The notes below the pieces were generated by a model. It did not search any database and had not been told where the DNA came from. It saw only the letters and a list, made by a program, of their open reading frames with translations. A program made the translations under genes and the position numbers. From Allorhizobium undicola ORS 992 = ATCC 700741 (GTDB lineage: Bacteria; Pseudomonadota; Alphaproteobacteria; Rhizobiales; Rhizobiaceae), in assembly GCF_000621665.1 (NCBI RefSeq), contig NZ_JHXQ01000013.1, forward strand, positions 1-64,000: a stretch of 64,000 nt of DNA, in the 5' to 3' direction. Positions 53,692 to 62,990 of this stretch are shown piece by piece (the stretch's first letter is position 1; each line of letters opens with the position of its first letter).

Positions 53692-54446
53692 CCTCTTTTA
53701 CCGCCGATTTTGCGGGCGCTGTTGTCGCGCCCTCGCCGAACCATGGCGAGAGGGTGGAGTGCGCCGCCCCGGACACCATCATTCTCCATTACACCGGAAT
53801 GCCGACGGAGGATGGGGCAATTTCCTGGCTCTGCGATCTTCAGAGCGAGGTTTCCAGCCATTATGTGGTGCGCGGGAGCGGCGAGGTCGTTCAGCTCGTG
53901 CCGGAGGCGCGCCGCGCCTGGCACGCGGGCAAAAGCTTCTGGGCGGGCGCGACGGATATGAATTCCCGCTCTATCGGTATTGAAATCTGCAATGCCGGAC
54001 ATCCAACGCTTCCTGAATATCCGCAGGCACAGATCGAGGCGGTCATTCGATTGTGTCAGGATTGTGCCTCGCGCTGGCAAATTCGCCCTGAGCGGGTGCT
54101 TGCGCATTCCGATGTGGCGCCTGTTCGCAAGGTCGATCCGGGTGAGCGCTTTCCCTGGGCGGTGCTTGCTCGCAACGGGGTTGGGCACTGGGTGGAGCCG
54201 GGCCAGATCACGGGGGGGCGTTTTTTCCAGCGCGGCGATTGCGGCCAGCCCGTGGAAGCCTTGCAATCCATGCTGTCGCTTTACGGTTACAAAATTGAAA
54301 TAACTGGCGAATTCGATGATGTGACCGAAGGTGTCCTTCGCAGTTTCCAGCTGCATTTCCGCCAGCAGCAGGTGGATGGCATCGCCGATTTTTCCACCAT
54401 CGATACGCTTCATCGGCTGCTTTCGGCATTGCCGCGTTTTGCCTGA
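53688..54446 (+). CDS. N-acetylmuramoyl-L-alanine amidase (AmpD/AmiD type)
   Basis: This 252-residue zinc amidase removes the peptide from MurNAc or anhydroMurNAc. Zinc ligands are His in IILHYTG and His/Asp in VLAHSDVAPVRKVDPGERFPW; WHAGKSFWAG and SIGIEICNAGHP are typical. A C-terminal peptidoglycan-binding helix bundle follows (EALQSMLSLYGYKIEITGEFDDVTEGVLRSFQLHFRQQ). No signal peptide is visible, so it is probably cytoplasmic and recycles muropeptides, as AmpD does. The ATGA overlap with the TerB-DnaJ gene indicates coupling. Confidence 0.93.
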   Translation: MTSFTADFAGAVVAPSPNHGERVECAAPDTIILHYTGMPTEDGAISWLCDLQSEVSSHYVVRGSGEVVQLVPEARRAWHAGKSFWAGATDMNSRSIGIEICNAGHPTLPEYPQAQIEAVIRLCQDCASRWQIRPERVLAHSDVAPVRKVDPGERFPWAVLARNGVGHWVEPGQITGGRFFQRGDCGQPVEALQSMLSLYGYKIEITGEFDDVTEGVLRSFQLHFRQQQVDGIADFSTIDTLHRLLSALPRFA

Positions 54447-54739
54447 ACGAAACGTCTTCACAAGGCCGTTCACAGGCCATCGAAGGGGCAAAAAATTTCA
54501 GCTTTATGGTGCGTCATAGGATTTCCTTATTGCACCTGTTTATAAGCCCCGGTCTGTCATGCAACGTCATGGCAGTCCCCAAGCTGAATGGCGGTTTTGA
54601 CTTCAACGTGCGAAGTTCCGCCTGAATATCAATGTTGAGAGCAATGGCAATCCGCAGCTTTACTGGGCTGCGGCGCAGGATGAGCTGTGTCTTTTTTCTG
54701 TCGTTACGTCATGCCTCCTGTTGGAGACCGTATTTCTAC

Positions 54740-55333
54740 ATGAGAACCCATCTTTTCGCTGCTGCTGCGTGCCTTGCTGTCACGGTGTCCGCCACGGGCC
54801 AATCCTTTGCCGCCGATGGAGCCGGTGGAAAAACTTTGATGGACATGATCCGTGCCGCCAATGAAAAGAAGTCCCAGGCTGCCGCATCCCCGAAAGACGA
54901 TGAAGACCGCCCCACCGCCAGGGCCGCATCCCGCCCGGTGATGGCGGCCGGTGAAGGTGCCTATCACGGCATGATTGCCACCTATGCCCGCCAGTATGGC
55001 GTGCCGGTGGAACTGGCGCAGGCGGTGGTGAAAATCGAAAGCGGCTATAATCCGCGTGCCCGCGGCTCGCATGGCGAGGTGGGCCTCATGCAGATCAAGC
55101 CCGCCACGGCCCGCGCCATGGGCTATACCGGCAATGTGGCCGGTCTGTTCGACCCCGAAACCAACCTCAAATACGGCATCAAATATCTGGCCATGGCGCA
55201 CCAGCTCGGCGGCGGCACCACATGCGGCGCAATCCTGCGCTACAATGCCGGCCATGGCGCCACCCGCATGAACCCGGTTTCCCGGCAATATTGCGGTCAG
55301 GTTCAGGCCATGATCGGCGACCGCCGCGCCTGA
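54740..55333 (+). CDS. SLT-family lytic transglycosylase, small
   Basis: The ATG at 54740 gives a signal peptide (MRTHLFAAAACLAVTVSATGQSFA). The 197-residue protein has an SLT domain with the catalytic Glu in AQAVVKIESGYNPRARGSHGEVGLMQIKPATARAMGY (about residue 100), DPETNLKYGIKYLAMAHQLGGG and YNAGHGA. It cleaves peptidoglycan glycans in the periplasm. Cys residues in TTCGAIL and QYCGQV probably pair. A long hairpin follows at 55355. Confidence 0.92.
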   Translation: MRTHLFAAAACLAVTVSATGQSFAADGAGGKTLMDMIRAANEKKSQAAASPKDDEDRPTARAASRPVMAAGEGAYHGMIATYARQYGVPVELAQAVVKIESGYNPRARGSHGEVGLMQIKPATARAMGYTGNVAGLFDPETNLKYGIKYLAMAHQLGGGTTCGAILRYNAGHGATRMNPVSRQYCGQVQAMIGDRRA

Positions 55334-55354
55334 TTTGCCGAACTGGGCTTGCAA

Positions 55355-55394
55355 AGAGCGCGTCCGGTGAACCTTTGTTCACCGGACGCGCTCT
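55355..55394 (+). terminator. long hairpin after transglycosylase gene
   Basis: AGAGCGCGTCCGGTGAAC (55355-55372) and GTTCACCGGACGCGCTCT (55377-55394) are perfect 18-bp arms over a 4-base loop, with a T-rich tail shortly after. Confidence 0.8.
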
Positions 55395-55414
55395 ATAGCG
55401 CTCTTTCTTTTCCC

Positions 55415-55566
55415 GGAAAACCGGTTCCCACTTTTCCTGGAAATGAGGCTTTTCTGTTTTACGCATTTCCGGACGGAAAACCGGTTCCCACTTTTCCTGG
55501 AAATGAGGCTTTTCTGTTTTGCGCATTTCCTGACGGAAAACCGGTTCCCACTTTTCCTGGAAATGC
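55415..55566. repeat. 60-bp tandem repeat (about 2.5 copies) of family-2 palindrome
   Basis: The motif GGAAAACCGGTTCCCACTTT...CCTGG recurs exactly every 60 bp at 55415, 55475 and 55535, with AAATGAGGCTTTTCTGTTTT and GCATTTCC between the copies. Each unit can fold through GCATTTCC/GGAAATGC and GAAAA/TTTTC. Two positions differ between the full copies. Single diverged copies lie at about 8150-8192, 37486-37532 and 61411-61457. Confidence 0.85.
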
Positions 55567-55602
55567 TTTATGCCACCTCATCGGCTTTTCGAGGATGGCG
55601 AT

Positions 55603-56799
55603 ATGACGGGACGGCTTTTCAAATATGCGATCATCGGGCGCGGCATGATGGGGGCGGCAGCGGCGCGCCATCTGGCGGCCACGGAAGACGGCGTGGTGCT
55701 GATCGGCCCGGACGAGCCGGAGAATAAAAGCACACATGAAGGCGTGTTTGCCAGCCATTACGATGAGGCGCGCATTACCCGCACCATCGATGGCGATCCC
55801 GTCTGGGCGCAACTCGCCAACCGTTCCATCGCGCGCTATGGCGAGATCGAAGCGGCAAGCGGCATCTCCTTTTATAACGAGGCCGGCTGCCTGATCGTGG
55901 CGCCGAAGCCCGGTGGGGCTTCCACCTATATCGAGCGTGTCATGGCGGCGGCTTCGGGGCTGGATGTTGAAACCGAATACCTCGATGCGCAGGCGCTTCA
56001 AAAGCGGTTTCCCTATTTTTCCTTTCCCGAAAACGCCATGGGCGTCCATGAGGGCAGGCGGGCCGGACACATCAATCCGCGCCGGATGGTCGAGGCGCAA
56101 TCGCTGCTGGCGGAGCGGGCGGGGGCAACCATTCTGCGGCAGACAGCCTGCGGCATTCGCGATGAAGGCGGTTTTGCCGCGGTGCGGACTGCCGAGGGCG
56201 AAGAAATCCGGGCGGAAAGGGTGCTTGTCGCCGCAGGCGGCTTTACCATTTGCGAGGGCCTTTTGCCGCAGCGGCTGGATCTTGCCGTTTATGCGCGCAC
56301 CGTGGCGTTTTTCGAAATCGAGGAAAGCGCTCTTGCGGCCTATCGGGATATGCCTTCGCTTATCCATGAGCCGGATGATCCAAGGGACCATATCTATCTT
56401 CTGCCGCCAGTGCGCTATCCGGATGGCAAAACCTATCTGAAGATCGGCGGCGATCCCGATGACCTGCGCCTTGAAAGCGATGCCGAACTTCGGGCATGGT
56501 TTCGCAGCGGCGGGCGCGAATCGACCGGCCAGCATCTTGGTCGCATCATCGGCAATCTCGTGCCCTCGCTTGCGCAAGCGCCACGCTCCATTGCCGCCTG
56601 CGTCACCTCCTTCACGCCCACCGGCTATCCGGCCATAGGCTGGAGCGAAAGCCCCCGTATTGGCGTGCTGACGGGCGGTTGCGGGGCTGCTGCCAAAAGC
56701 TCGGATGAGATCGGCCGCCTCGGGGCTGTGCTGCTGCGGGAGGGCTCCCTGGCGAACGAAGGTTATACGGCGGATTTCAGGGTCTCTTTCTTGGCGTAG
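55603..56799 (+). CDS. FAD-dependent amine oxidoreductase (DAO/sarcosine oxidase-like)
   Basis: The ATG at 55603 follows GAGGAT. The 398-residue flavoprotein has the dinucleotide-binding motif YAIIGRGMMGAAAARHLAA (GxGxxG variant, about residues 8-26), EGVFASHYDEARITRTI and VLVAAGGFTI, and near the C-terminus TGYPAIGWSESPRIGVLTGGCGAAAKSSDEIG, where a Cys lies close to the position that carries covalent FAD in monomeric sarcosine oxidases (MSOX/SolA). It may oxidise a secondary or N-methyl amino acid to imine and H2O2. The substrate is unknown. Confidence 0.85.
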   Translation: MTGRLFKYAIIGRGMMGAAAARHLAATEDGVVLIGPDEPENKSTHEGVFASHYDEARITRTIDGDPVWAQLANRSIARYGEIEAASGISFYNEAGCLIVAPKPGGASTYIERVMAAASGLDVETEYLDAQALQKRFPYFSFPENAMGVHEGRRAGHINPRRMVEAQSLLAERAGATILRQTACGIRDEGGFAAVRTAEGEEIRAERVLVAAGGFTICEGLLPQRLDLAVYARTVAFFEIEESALAAYRDMPSLIHEPDDPRDHIYLLPPVRYPDGKTYLKIGGDPDDLRLESDAELRAWFRSGGRESTGQHLGRIIGNLVPSLAQAPRSIAACVTSFTPTGYPAIGWSESPRIGVLTGGCGAAAKSSDEIGRLGAVLLREGSLANEGYTADFRVSFLA

Positions 56800-56875
56800 A
56801 TGGTGAAAACATCGCAATGCGGCCTTCCGGCGAAATTTCTGTAGCATTCCCCCGAGGTCTTCGCTAAGCACGGCC

Positions 56876-57272
56876 AACCAGTCGGCCGGGCAGCCGCGCT
56901 TTACCAGTGCCGAAAGGCGGTAGGGTGAGGAAAGTCCGGGCTCCATGGAAACACGGTGCCGGATAACGTCCGGCGAGGGCGACCTCAGGGAAAGTGCCGC
57001 AGAAAGCAAACCGCCCCGGTTTTCCGGGGTAAGGGTGAAAGGGTGGGGTAAGAGCCCACCGCAGGGCTGGCAACAGCCACTGGCATGGTAAACCCCACCG
57101 GGAGCAAGACCGAATAGGGATGGCACGGGCCGCTTGCGGCCCAGTTGGTTTCCAGACCGGCCATCCGGGTGGGTCGCGAGAGGCGGCGCGCAAGCGTCGT
57201 CCCAGATGAATGGCTGCCACGTTCCGGGAAACCGGAGCCATACAGAACCCGGCTTACAGGCCGACTGGTCAT
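56876..57272 (+). ncRNA. rnpB: RNase P RNA (class A)
   Basis: The catalytic RNA of RNase P, which matures tRNA 5' ends. The core GAGGAAAGTCCGGGCTCC and CACGGTGCCGGATAACGTCC near the 5' end, the AGGGTGAAAGGGTGGGGTAA region, and the distal AGAACCCGGCTTACAGGCCG match the universal conserved regions. Helix P1 forms from CCAGTCGGCC (56878-56887) and GGCCGACTGG (57259-57268). Ends are approximate. About 397 nt is a normal length. Confidence 0.95.
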
Positions 57273-57648
57273 TTCCTGCAATTTTCTGACAAACCCCTGA
57301 GAAGAATGGGGGAAAATTGCTGGCCACCTGTCAGGCGGCAAGGCGGCGCATGAGCCTTTGGATCCGAATTCAATAACCATTCATTAAACTTAACAGGATA
57401 TAAACGGGGGATGATGCGCTCCGACCCGCCGGGGCGTTCCCATTGACGCCCATGATGTCCCATGTTATCCCATTTCTGCACTGCCGAAGGGCGATCTGAA
57501 GCCCGGTCATGCTGGAGAAAAGCTCAGGTTTTTCAAACCTGTGGCGGCCATTTCAGGCCGTTCTCGCAGCCTGTGGCGGCGCGCGTGCATCAGTGGACAT
57601 GCGGCGATGAGGTCCGCGTTCATCGGAAGGGAGCGGCTGTAAGGCGTC
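57273..57648 (+). other. dcw cluster promoter region
   Basis: The 376 bp between rnpB and mraZ hold the MraZ box array described in the next entry, an AT-rich stretch (about 57365-57410, AACCATTCATTAAACTTAAC) that could carry promoter elements, and a long leader before mraZ. No gene is seen. Confidence 0.5.
57438..57472 (-). promoter_or_regulatory. four-box MraZ operator
   Basis: Four NCCCA pentamers lie at exact 10-bp spacing: TCCCA (57438), GCCCA (57448), TCCCA (57458), TCCCA (57468). On the opposite strand this is TGGGN repeated with 5-bp gaps, the known MraZ-binding pattern. It lies 177 bp before the mraZ start, with the TGGGN boxes on the non-coding strand. Confidence 0.8.
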
Positions 57649-58089
57649 ATGAACCGCTTCTTGTCCCATGCGACAAACCGGATCGATGCGAAGGGGCGGG
57701 TTTCCGTTCCGGCGGCGTTCCGTGCTGTGCTGGCGAACCGCGAAATTCAGGAGCTTTACTGCTTTCAGGATTTCATGTTTCCGGCCATCAGCATCGGCGG
57801 TCCGGATCTGCTCGAGCGTTACGAGCGCCAGATTTCGGCAGAGGATCCGTTCTCGCCGGTGGCAAACGAGATGTCGCTCCTGATACACGGGGGCGGAGTT
57901 TTCATGCGCCTCGATTCGGAGGGGCGGCTTATGGTCACGGATTTCATCCGCGACTTTACGGGCATCGCCACGGAAGTGACATTCGTGGGGCGCTCGGACC
58001 ATTTTCAATTGTGGCGGCCGGAAGCGTTTCACGAGGCGCAGATGGCGGCAAGACGAGGGCTGGGGCTGAAGGGTTCCGGCTCCGGGTAA
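57649..58089 (+). CDS. mraZ: transcriptional regulator MraZ
   Basis: AbrB-like DNA-binding protein that represses its own division and cell-wall cluster. The 146-residue protein has the duplicated SpoVT/AbrB half-domains: [25 protein letters not shown] (about 4-28) and [24 protein letters not shown] (about 83-106), each with a conserved D-x-x-G-R. It is the first gene of the dcw cluster and ends 14 bp before rsmH. The four-box array upstream is its expected target. Confidence 0.95.
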   Translation: MNRFLSHATNRIDAKGRVSVPAAFRAVLANREIQELYCFQDFMFPAISIGGPDLLERYERQISAEDPFSPVANEMSLLIHGGGVFMRLDSEGRLMVTDFIRDFTGIATEVTFVGRSDHFQLWRPEAFHEAQMAARRGLGLKGSGSG

Positions 58090-58103
58090 GACGGAGAAGC
58101 GGG

Positions 58104-59129
58104 ATGGTGACGGATCTTGGCACAGGGATTGCTGATGCCGAAGGCGGACCGGTCCGTCACATCCCGGTTCTTCTTCACGAAGTGGTCGAGGCGCTCGCGC
58201 CTCAGCCAGGCAAGGTTATTCTCGACGGGACGTTCGGGGCGGGCGGTTACAGCACGGCGCTTCTGGATGCCGGTGCAAATGTCATCGCCCTTGACCGCGA
58301 CCCCACCGCCATTGCTGCCGGTCAGGCGCTGGTTGCCTCGCGAAACGGTCTTCTGTCTCTCCATCACACGCGCTTTTCCGCGTTGGACAGCTTCGCGCCC
58401 GAAGCAGGGCTCGATGGCGTCGTGCTGGACATCGGCGTTTCCTCCATGCAGATCGACGAGGCCGAGCGCGGCTTCTCCTTCCAGAAAAACGGCCCGCTGG
58501 ACATGCGCATGTCCGTTTCCGGTCCTTCTGCCGCCGATGTCGTCAATCGCGCCAAGGTCGGCGATCTCATCCGCATTTTCGGCTTTCTGGGTGAGGAAAA
58601 GCAGGCAGGCCGCATTGCCCGCGCCATCGAAAAGCGCCGCGCCGAGCAGCCCTTCCAGACCACCCGCGATCTTGCTGGCCTGATCGAGATTGTCACGCCG
58701 CGCAAGGCAAAGGACAAGATCCACCCGGCAACGCGGGTTTTTCAGGCGCTGCGGATTTTCGTCAATGACGAGCTGGGCGAACTTGCCCAGGCGCTGTTTG
58801 CTGCCGAGCGGGCGCTGAAACCGGGCGGGCGGCTCGTGGTTGTCACCTTCCATTCGCTGGAAGACCGGATCGTCAAGAAATTCTTCTCCGACCGGTCCGG
58901 CAAGGCCTCAGGCTCGCGCCACATGCCGGTGGCGGTGGAAAAGCCGGTGATCTTCGCGCCTGTGGGCAAGGGCATGGTGGCGGCCAGCGAGGAGGAGGCG
59001 CAGCTCAATCCACGCGCCCGTTCCGCCAAGCTCCGGGCGGGCATCCGTACCGACGCTGCCGCCATGAAAGCTGATTTTTCGATTTTCGACCTGCCCGATC
59101 TCGCCGAGATCGAACGGATGGGAGGCTGA
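58104..59129 (+). CDS. rsmH: 16S rRNA m4C1402 methyltransferase RsmH
   Basis: Methylates N4 of C1402 in the ribosomal P site. The ATG at 58104 leads to [31 protein letters not shown], the typical N-terminus (HIPVLLHEV). The 341-residue protein has [30 protein letters not shown] (SAM site), [34 protein letters not shown] and [23 protein letters not shown]. Second gene of the dcw cluster and stop four bases before ftsL. Confidence 0.97.
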   Translation: MVTDLGTGIADAEGGPVRHIPVLLHEVVEALAPQPGKVILDGTFGAGGYSTALLDAGANVIALDRDPTAIAAGQALVASRNGLLSLHHTRFSALDSFAPEAGLDGVVLDIGVSSMQIDEAERGFSFQKNGPLDMRMSVSGPSAADVVNRAKVGDLIRIFGFLGEEKQAGRIARAIEKRRAEQPFQTTRDLAGLIEIVTPRKAKDKIHPATRVFQALRIFVNDELGELAQALFAAERALKPGGRLVVVTFHSLEDRIVKKFFSDRSGKASGSRHMPVAVEKPVIFAPVGKGMVAASEEEAQLNPRARSAKLRAGIRTDAAAMKADFSIFDLPDLAEIERMGG

Positions 59130-59132
59130 ACC

Positions 59133-59504
59133 ATGTTGCGCACAATCGACATCATCATGATCGGCGCCATGGCGGCAGCTGCCACCATAACCTATCAAAT
59201 CAAGCATCGCACGGACGACAAGCTTCAGGATCTCAAACATATCGAGGCTGAAATCCAGCTTGAGAAGGACACGATCGAGCTTCTGGAGGCCGACTGGGCG
59301 CTTCTGACACAGCCGAGCCGTCTGGAAAAGCTGGCCAATGCCTACAAGGCCGAGCTTAATCTTGCGCCGACCGATCCCAACCAGCTTGCCCGCCCCAACG
59401 AATTGCCGATGCCGAAGGACAGTGTGCCGCAACCGGCCCTTGCAGCAAACCAGAAGCCGCCCATTCCCATGGACAAGACCACAACCGGATCGGTGAAACG
59501 CTGA
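59133..59504 (+). CDS. ftsL: cell division protein FtsL
   Basis: This bitopic division protein of 123 residues starts with a short cytoplasmic part and a TM helix (LRTIDIIMIGAMAAAATITYQI), followed by a coiled coil (KLQDLKHIEAEIQLEKDTIELLEADWALLTQPSRLEKLA) that pairs with FtsB-like proteins in the periplasm. The C-terminal tail is Pro-rich. It has low sequence conservation, but its position between rsmH and ftsI is decisive. It overlaps ftsI by one base (TGATG). Confidence 0.92.
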   Translation: MLRTIDIIMIGAMAAAATITYQIKHRTDDKLQDLKHIEAEIQLEKDTIELLEADWALLTQPSRLEKLANAYKAELNLAPTDPNQLARPNELPMPKDSVPQPALAANQKPPIPMDKTTTGSVKR

Positions 59505-61252
59505 TGTCTTTTCTATCGCGACTGATGCTTGTGAAGTCCAAGGCGCATTTTTCCGCCGATGCTCGCCGCGTGCGCGCGCCTGCCGGGGCGAAGGCGCGCA
59601 ATTTCGATGGCATGGGCAAGCGCAAGGCGGAAATGGCCCGGCGGCGTGTCGGCCTGATCATTCTGGCCTTTTCGGCCTTTTACGGCGTCATCGGCTTCCG
59701 GCTGGTGCATTATACCTATGCGCAGCCGGAAAATACCTCCAGCATCATGCCCGCCGACCGGCTTATGGCCTCTCGGCCCGATATTCTCGACCGTAACGGT
59801 CAGGTTCTTGCCACGGATATTCGCACCGTTTCGCTGTTTGCCGAGCCGCACAAGATCGTCGATGCCGACGAGGCGACCGAGAAGCTGCAAACCGTGCTTC
59901 CCGATCTCGACGTGCGCGGCACCTATCGCAAGCTGACGTCGAAATCGCATTTCCAGTGGCTGCGCCGCCAGTTGACGCCCAAGCAGCAGAGCCAGATCCT
60001 GGCGCTTGGCATTCCCGGCATCGGCTTTCGGCCGGAGAAGCGGCGCTTCTATCCCGGCGGTTCCACGGCTTCCCATATTGTCGGTTTCGTCAATATCGAC
60101 AATCGCGGCATGGCGGGCATGGAAAAATACATCGACAATCAGGGTCTTGCCGATCTTGCCGATCTCGGCATGACCAGCAATGCGCCGCTGGAGCCGGTGA
60201 AGCTGTCCATCGATCTGCGCGTGCAGAATGTGGTGCATGACGTGGTCATGAACGCCATGGTCAACTTCAAGGCCAAGGGGGCGGGCGCCGTTGTGCTGGA
60301 CGCCAATACCGGCGAAGTTCTCGGCATGGCCTCCTATCCGGATTTCGACCCGAACAAGCCGGAGGAGGGCGCCAAGGAGGGCTGGCTGAACCGCATGTCG
60401 AACGGCACGTTCGAGATGGGTTCCACCTTCAAGGCCTTCACGCTGGCCATGGGGCTGGATTCGGGCCGGGTAAAGCTCTCTGACAGTTTCGATGCCCGCT
60501 ACCCCATCAAGATCGGTGGCTTTACCATTCACGATTTGCACGGGCGCGGCACCTTCCTGAGCGTTGCCGATGTTTTCCGCTATTCTTCGAATATCGGTAC
60601 GGCCAAGATCGCCCAGACGGTCTCCATTCCCGATCACAAGGCCTTCCTCACCCGTCTTGGCCTGCTGACCAAGATGAACACGGAATTGCCGGAAGTGAAA
60701 ATGCCCTCGCAGCCGCGCGAATGGCGCCCCGTCAACCAGATCACCATTGCCTTCGGTCACGGTGTTTCCACCACGCCCTTGCAGACGGCAGTGGCGGGCA
60801 TGGCGCTGGTCAATGGCGGCAAGCTCATTCCGCCCACCTTTTTGCCGCGCTCGCGTGAACAGGCCGATGAAATGGCAGAGGCGGTCATCCGTCCGCAGAC
60901 CAGCGCCGACATGCGCTACCTGTTCGAATATAATGGTGTGATCGGCTCCGGTCGCAATGCGCGCGTTCCCGGCTTCGATGTCGGCGGCAAGACCGGCACC
61001 GCCGACAAGGTGGTGAATGGCCGCTATGACCACAAGCTGAATTTCAACGCCTTTCTGGCCGCTTTTCCGATCAAGAATCCGCGTTACGTGGTGCTGAGCT
61101 TCTGCGACGAGCCGCATGACGGCGAAGGCGGCACGCTGGCGGCCAACACGGCGGCGCCCATCGTGCGTGACATCATTCGCCGCTCGGCGCCCATTCTCGG
61201 CGTGGAGCCGAATTTCGGCGATGTCGGCAACGGGATGCTCGTATCCTATTGA
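59504..61252 (+). CDS. ftsI: peptidoglycan D,D-transpeptidase FtsI (PBP3)
   Basis: Cross-links septal peptidoglycan. The 582-residue class B PBP has a basic cytoplasmic tail, a TM helix near residues 50-68 (VGLIILAFSAFYGVIGFRLV), a pedestal (RPDILDRNGQVLATDI) and a transpeptidase domain with SxxK in EMGSTFKA (about 306), SxN in RYSSNIG (about 361) and KTG in GGKTGTA (about 495). It works with FtsW and FtsL/B/Q at the divisome. It follows ftsL with a one-base overlap, while murE comes 277 bp later after a repeat. Confidence 0.97.
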   Translation: MSFLSRLMLVKSKAHFSADARRVRAPAGAKARNFDGMGKRKAEMARRRVGLIILAFSAFYGVIGFRLVHYTYAQPENTSSIMPADRLMASRPDILDRNGQVLATDIRTVSLFAEPHKIVDADEATEKLQTVLPDLDVRGTYRKLTSKSHFQWLRRQLTPKQQSQILALGIPGIGFRPEKRRFYPGGSTASHIVGFVNIDNRGMAGMEKYIDNQGLADLADLGMTSNAPLEPVKLSIDLRVQNVVHDVVMNAMVNFKAKGAGAVVLDANTGEVLGMASYPDFDPNKPEEGAKEGWLNRMSNGTFEMGSTFKAFTLAMGLDSGRVKLSDSFDARYPIKIGGFTIHDLHGRGTFLSVADVFRYSSNIGTAKIAQTVSIPDHKAFLTRLGLLTKMNTELPEVKMPSQPREWRPVNQITIAFGHGVSTTPLQTAVAGMALVNGGKLIPPTFLPRSREQADEMAEAVIRPQTSADMRYLFEYNGVIGSGRNARVPGFDVGGKTGTADKVVNGRYDHKLNFNAFLAAFPIKNPRYVVLSFCDEPHDGEGGTLAANTAAPIVRDIIRRSAPILGVEPNFGDVGNGMLVSY

Positions 61253-61410
61253 TCCGGCGGGTGCGCGCATTTGAAAAATTCGGTTTCGCCGTAAAGCTGT
61301 CGTCTTTTGCGGCACAAGGGTGGGCGGCGGATTCGGGAATGCAGCCTGACTTTGCCGTGAATGGTTCAGGCAAGCTGCGGCCGTCATGATGGCCAGGCTG
61401 GCCTCTTGCA

Positions 61411-61457
61411 TTTTCAGGAAAGGTGAAAGTCCGTTTTCCCTCTGAAATGCGTAGAAA
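61411..61457. repeat. family-2 palindrome fragment between ftsI and murE
   Basis: TTTTCAGGAAAGGTGAAAGT, CCGTTTTCCCTCTGAAATGC and GTAGAAAC match the reverse complement of the 60-bp unit at 55415-55566 in a diverged form. It lies within the otherwise compact dcw cluster and is followed by a CCGTGTT/AACACGG hairpin (61476-61482 and 61490-61496). Confidence 0.6.
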
Positions 61458-61529
61458 CGTAGAGTTGGAGCCTTTCCGTGTTGCAGTGGAACACGGAGAC
61501 GCCTTCAGGCTTGCAGGGGACGACAGACG

Positions 61530-62990
61530 ATGACATTTGGCGATCTTGCCCAAGGCATATTGGGCGAACAGGTCAGCGGAGAGGGGCAGGTTGCCGCTGG
61601 TCTCGACGTTACCGGGCTGACGGCGGATAGCCGCCGGGTCAAGCCCGGCATGATCTTTTTTGCCCTTTCCGGCGTGAAGGCGGATGGCGCAGCTTACGTA
61701 GCCGATGCCGTGGCAAAGGGCGCTGCTGCCATTGTTTGCGCGGTCCCGCTCGATGCGCCGCTGCCGGTCTTCACCGTTGCCGAGCCGCGCCGGGCGCTGG
61801 CGCTGATGGCCGCGCGCTTTTACGGCAGGCAGCCGCAAACCATGGTGGCGGTGACGGGAACGGCGGGCAAGACCTCCGTTGCTTCCTTCCTGCGGCAGAT
61901 CTGGGCTTTTGCCGGTCTTGCCGCCGCGCAGGTGGGCACCACCGGCGTCATTTCGCCGGGCCGCAAGGATTACGGTTCGCTGACCACGCCCGATCCGGTG
62001 GCGCTCCATGAGCTGCTTTCAGAGCTTGCGGATGAGGGCGTGACGCATACGGCCATGGAGGCCTCCAGCCACGGCCTTGACCAGCACCGGCTGGATGGCG
62101 TGCAGCTTTCGGCGGCGGGCTTTACCAATCTCGGCCGCGACCACATGGATTACCACCCGACGGTGGAGCATTACATGGCCGCGAAGATGCGGCTTTTCGA
62201 AGCCCTGTTGCCCAAGGGCTCGCCTGCCGTGATCTTCAGCGATGACGAGTGGTCGGGGCAGGCCATAAGCGTTGCCACGGCCGCAGGCCACAAGGTGCTG
62301 ACCGTTGGCCGCGACGGCGCGTTTCTGACGTTGAAGCGGGTAGAGCATTTCCGCCACAAACAGGTGGCGGAGATCCATCACCAGGGCGAAATCTTCGAGG
62401 TGTCCCTGCCGCTGGCCGGTGATTTCCAGATTGCCAATGCGTTGGTGGCCGCCGGTCTTGCCATCGCCACCGGCGTTGCCGTCAAAACAGTCATGAAGGC
62501 GCTGGAAAGCTTGCAAGGGGCAGCGGGCCGTCTGGAGCTGGTGGCCCAGGCGAAGGCCGGGGCGCTGGCCTATGTGGATTATGCCCACAAGCCCGAAGCG
62601 CTGGCACATGTGCTGGCCTCCGTGCGGCCCTTCACGTCCGGGCGCATCATCGTGGTTTTCGGCTGCGGCGGCGACCGGGACAAGGGCAAACGCCCGATCA
62701 TGGGCGAGATTGCCAACCGTCTTGCCGATATCGTCATCGTCACCGATGACAATCCCCGTTCGGAGACGCCTGCGGTCATTCGCAGCGAGATCATGGCGGC
62801 CACGCCGCGCGGCATCGAAATTGCCGACCGTTCCCAGGCCATTCGCGCCGGGGTGGCAATGCTTGGCAGCGGCGATACGCTGATCGTGGCTGGCAAGGGG
62901 CATGAGGAGGGGCAGATTGTCGGCTCCCTCACCCTGCCATTCTCGGACCATGCGGAAATCCGCAAAGCCATGGAGGAGTTTCACCCGTGA
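61530..62990 (+). CDS. murE: UDP-MurNAc-tripeptide ligase MurE (meso-DAP adding)
   Basis: Adds meso-diaminopimelate to UDP-MurNAc-L-Ala-D-Glu. The 486-residue ligase has [19 protein letters not shown] (UDP-binding), ATP-loop [16 protein letters not shown] (about 110-125), [21 protein letters not shown], and [12 protein letters not shown] (about 403-414), where DNPR is the signature that selects meso-DAP over lysine. A GTGA overlap couples it to murF. Confidence 0.97.
   Translation: MTFGDLAQGILGEQVSGEGQVAAGLDVTGLTADSRRVKPGMIFFALSGVKADGAAYVADAVAKGAAAIVCAVPLDAPLPVFTVAEPRRALALMAARFYGRQPQTMVAVTGTAGKTSVASFLRQIWAFAGLAAAQVGTTGVISPGRKDYGSLTTPDPVALHELLSELADEGVTHTAMEASSHGLDQHRLDGVQLSAAGFTNLGRDHMDYHPTVEHYMAAKMRLFEALLPKGSPAVIFSDDEWSGQAISVATAAGHKVLTVGRDGAFLTLKRVEHFRHKQVAEIHHQGEIFEVSLPLAGDFQIANALVAAGLAIATGVAVKTVMKALESLQGAAGRLELVAQAKAGALAYVDYAHKPEALAHVLASVRPFTSGRIIVVFGCGGDRDKGKRPIMGEIANRLADIVIVTDDNPRSETPAVIRSEIMAATPRGIEIADRSQAIRAGVAMLGSGDTLIVAGKGHEEGQIVGSLTLPFSDHAEIRKAMEEFHP

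Noticed and set aside
55415-55566. CRISPR array
   Set aside because: The repeats are contiguous 60-bp units without unique spacers, and no cas genes are nearby.
55459-57327. A 622-codon open frame on the minus strand
   Set aside because: It runs through the RNase P RNA gene, an oxidoreductase gene on the other strand and the tandem repeats, so it cannot be a real gene.
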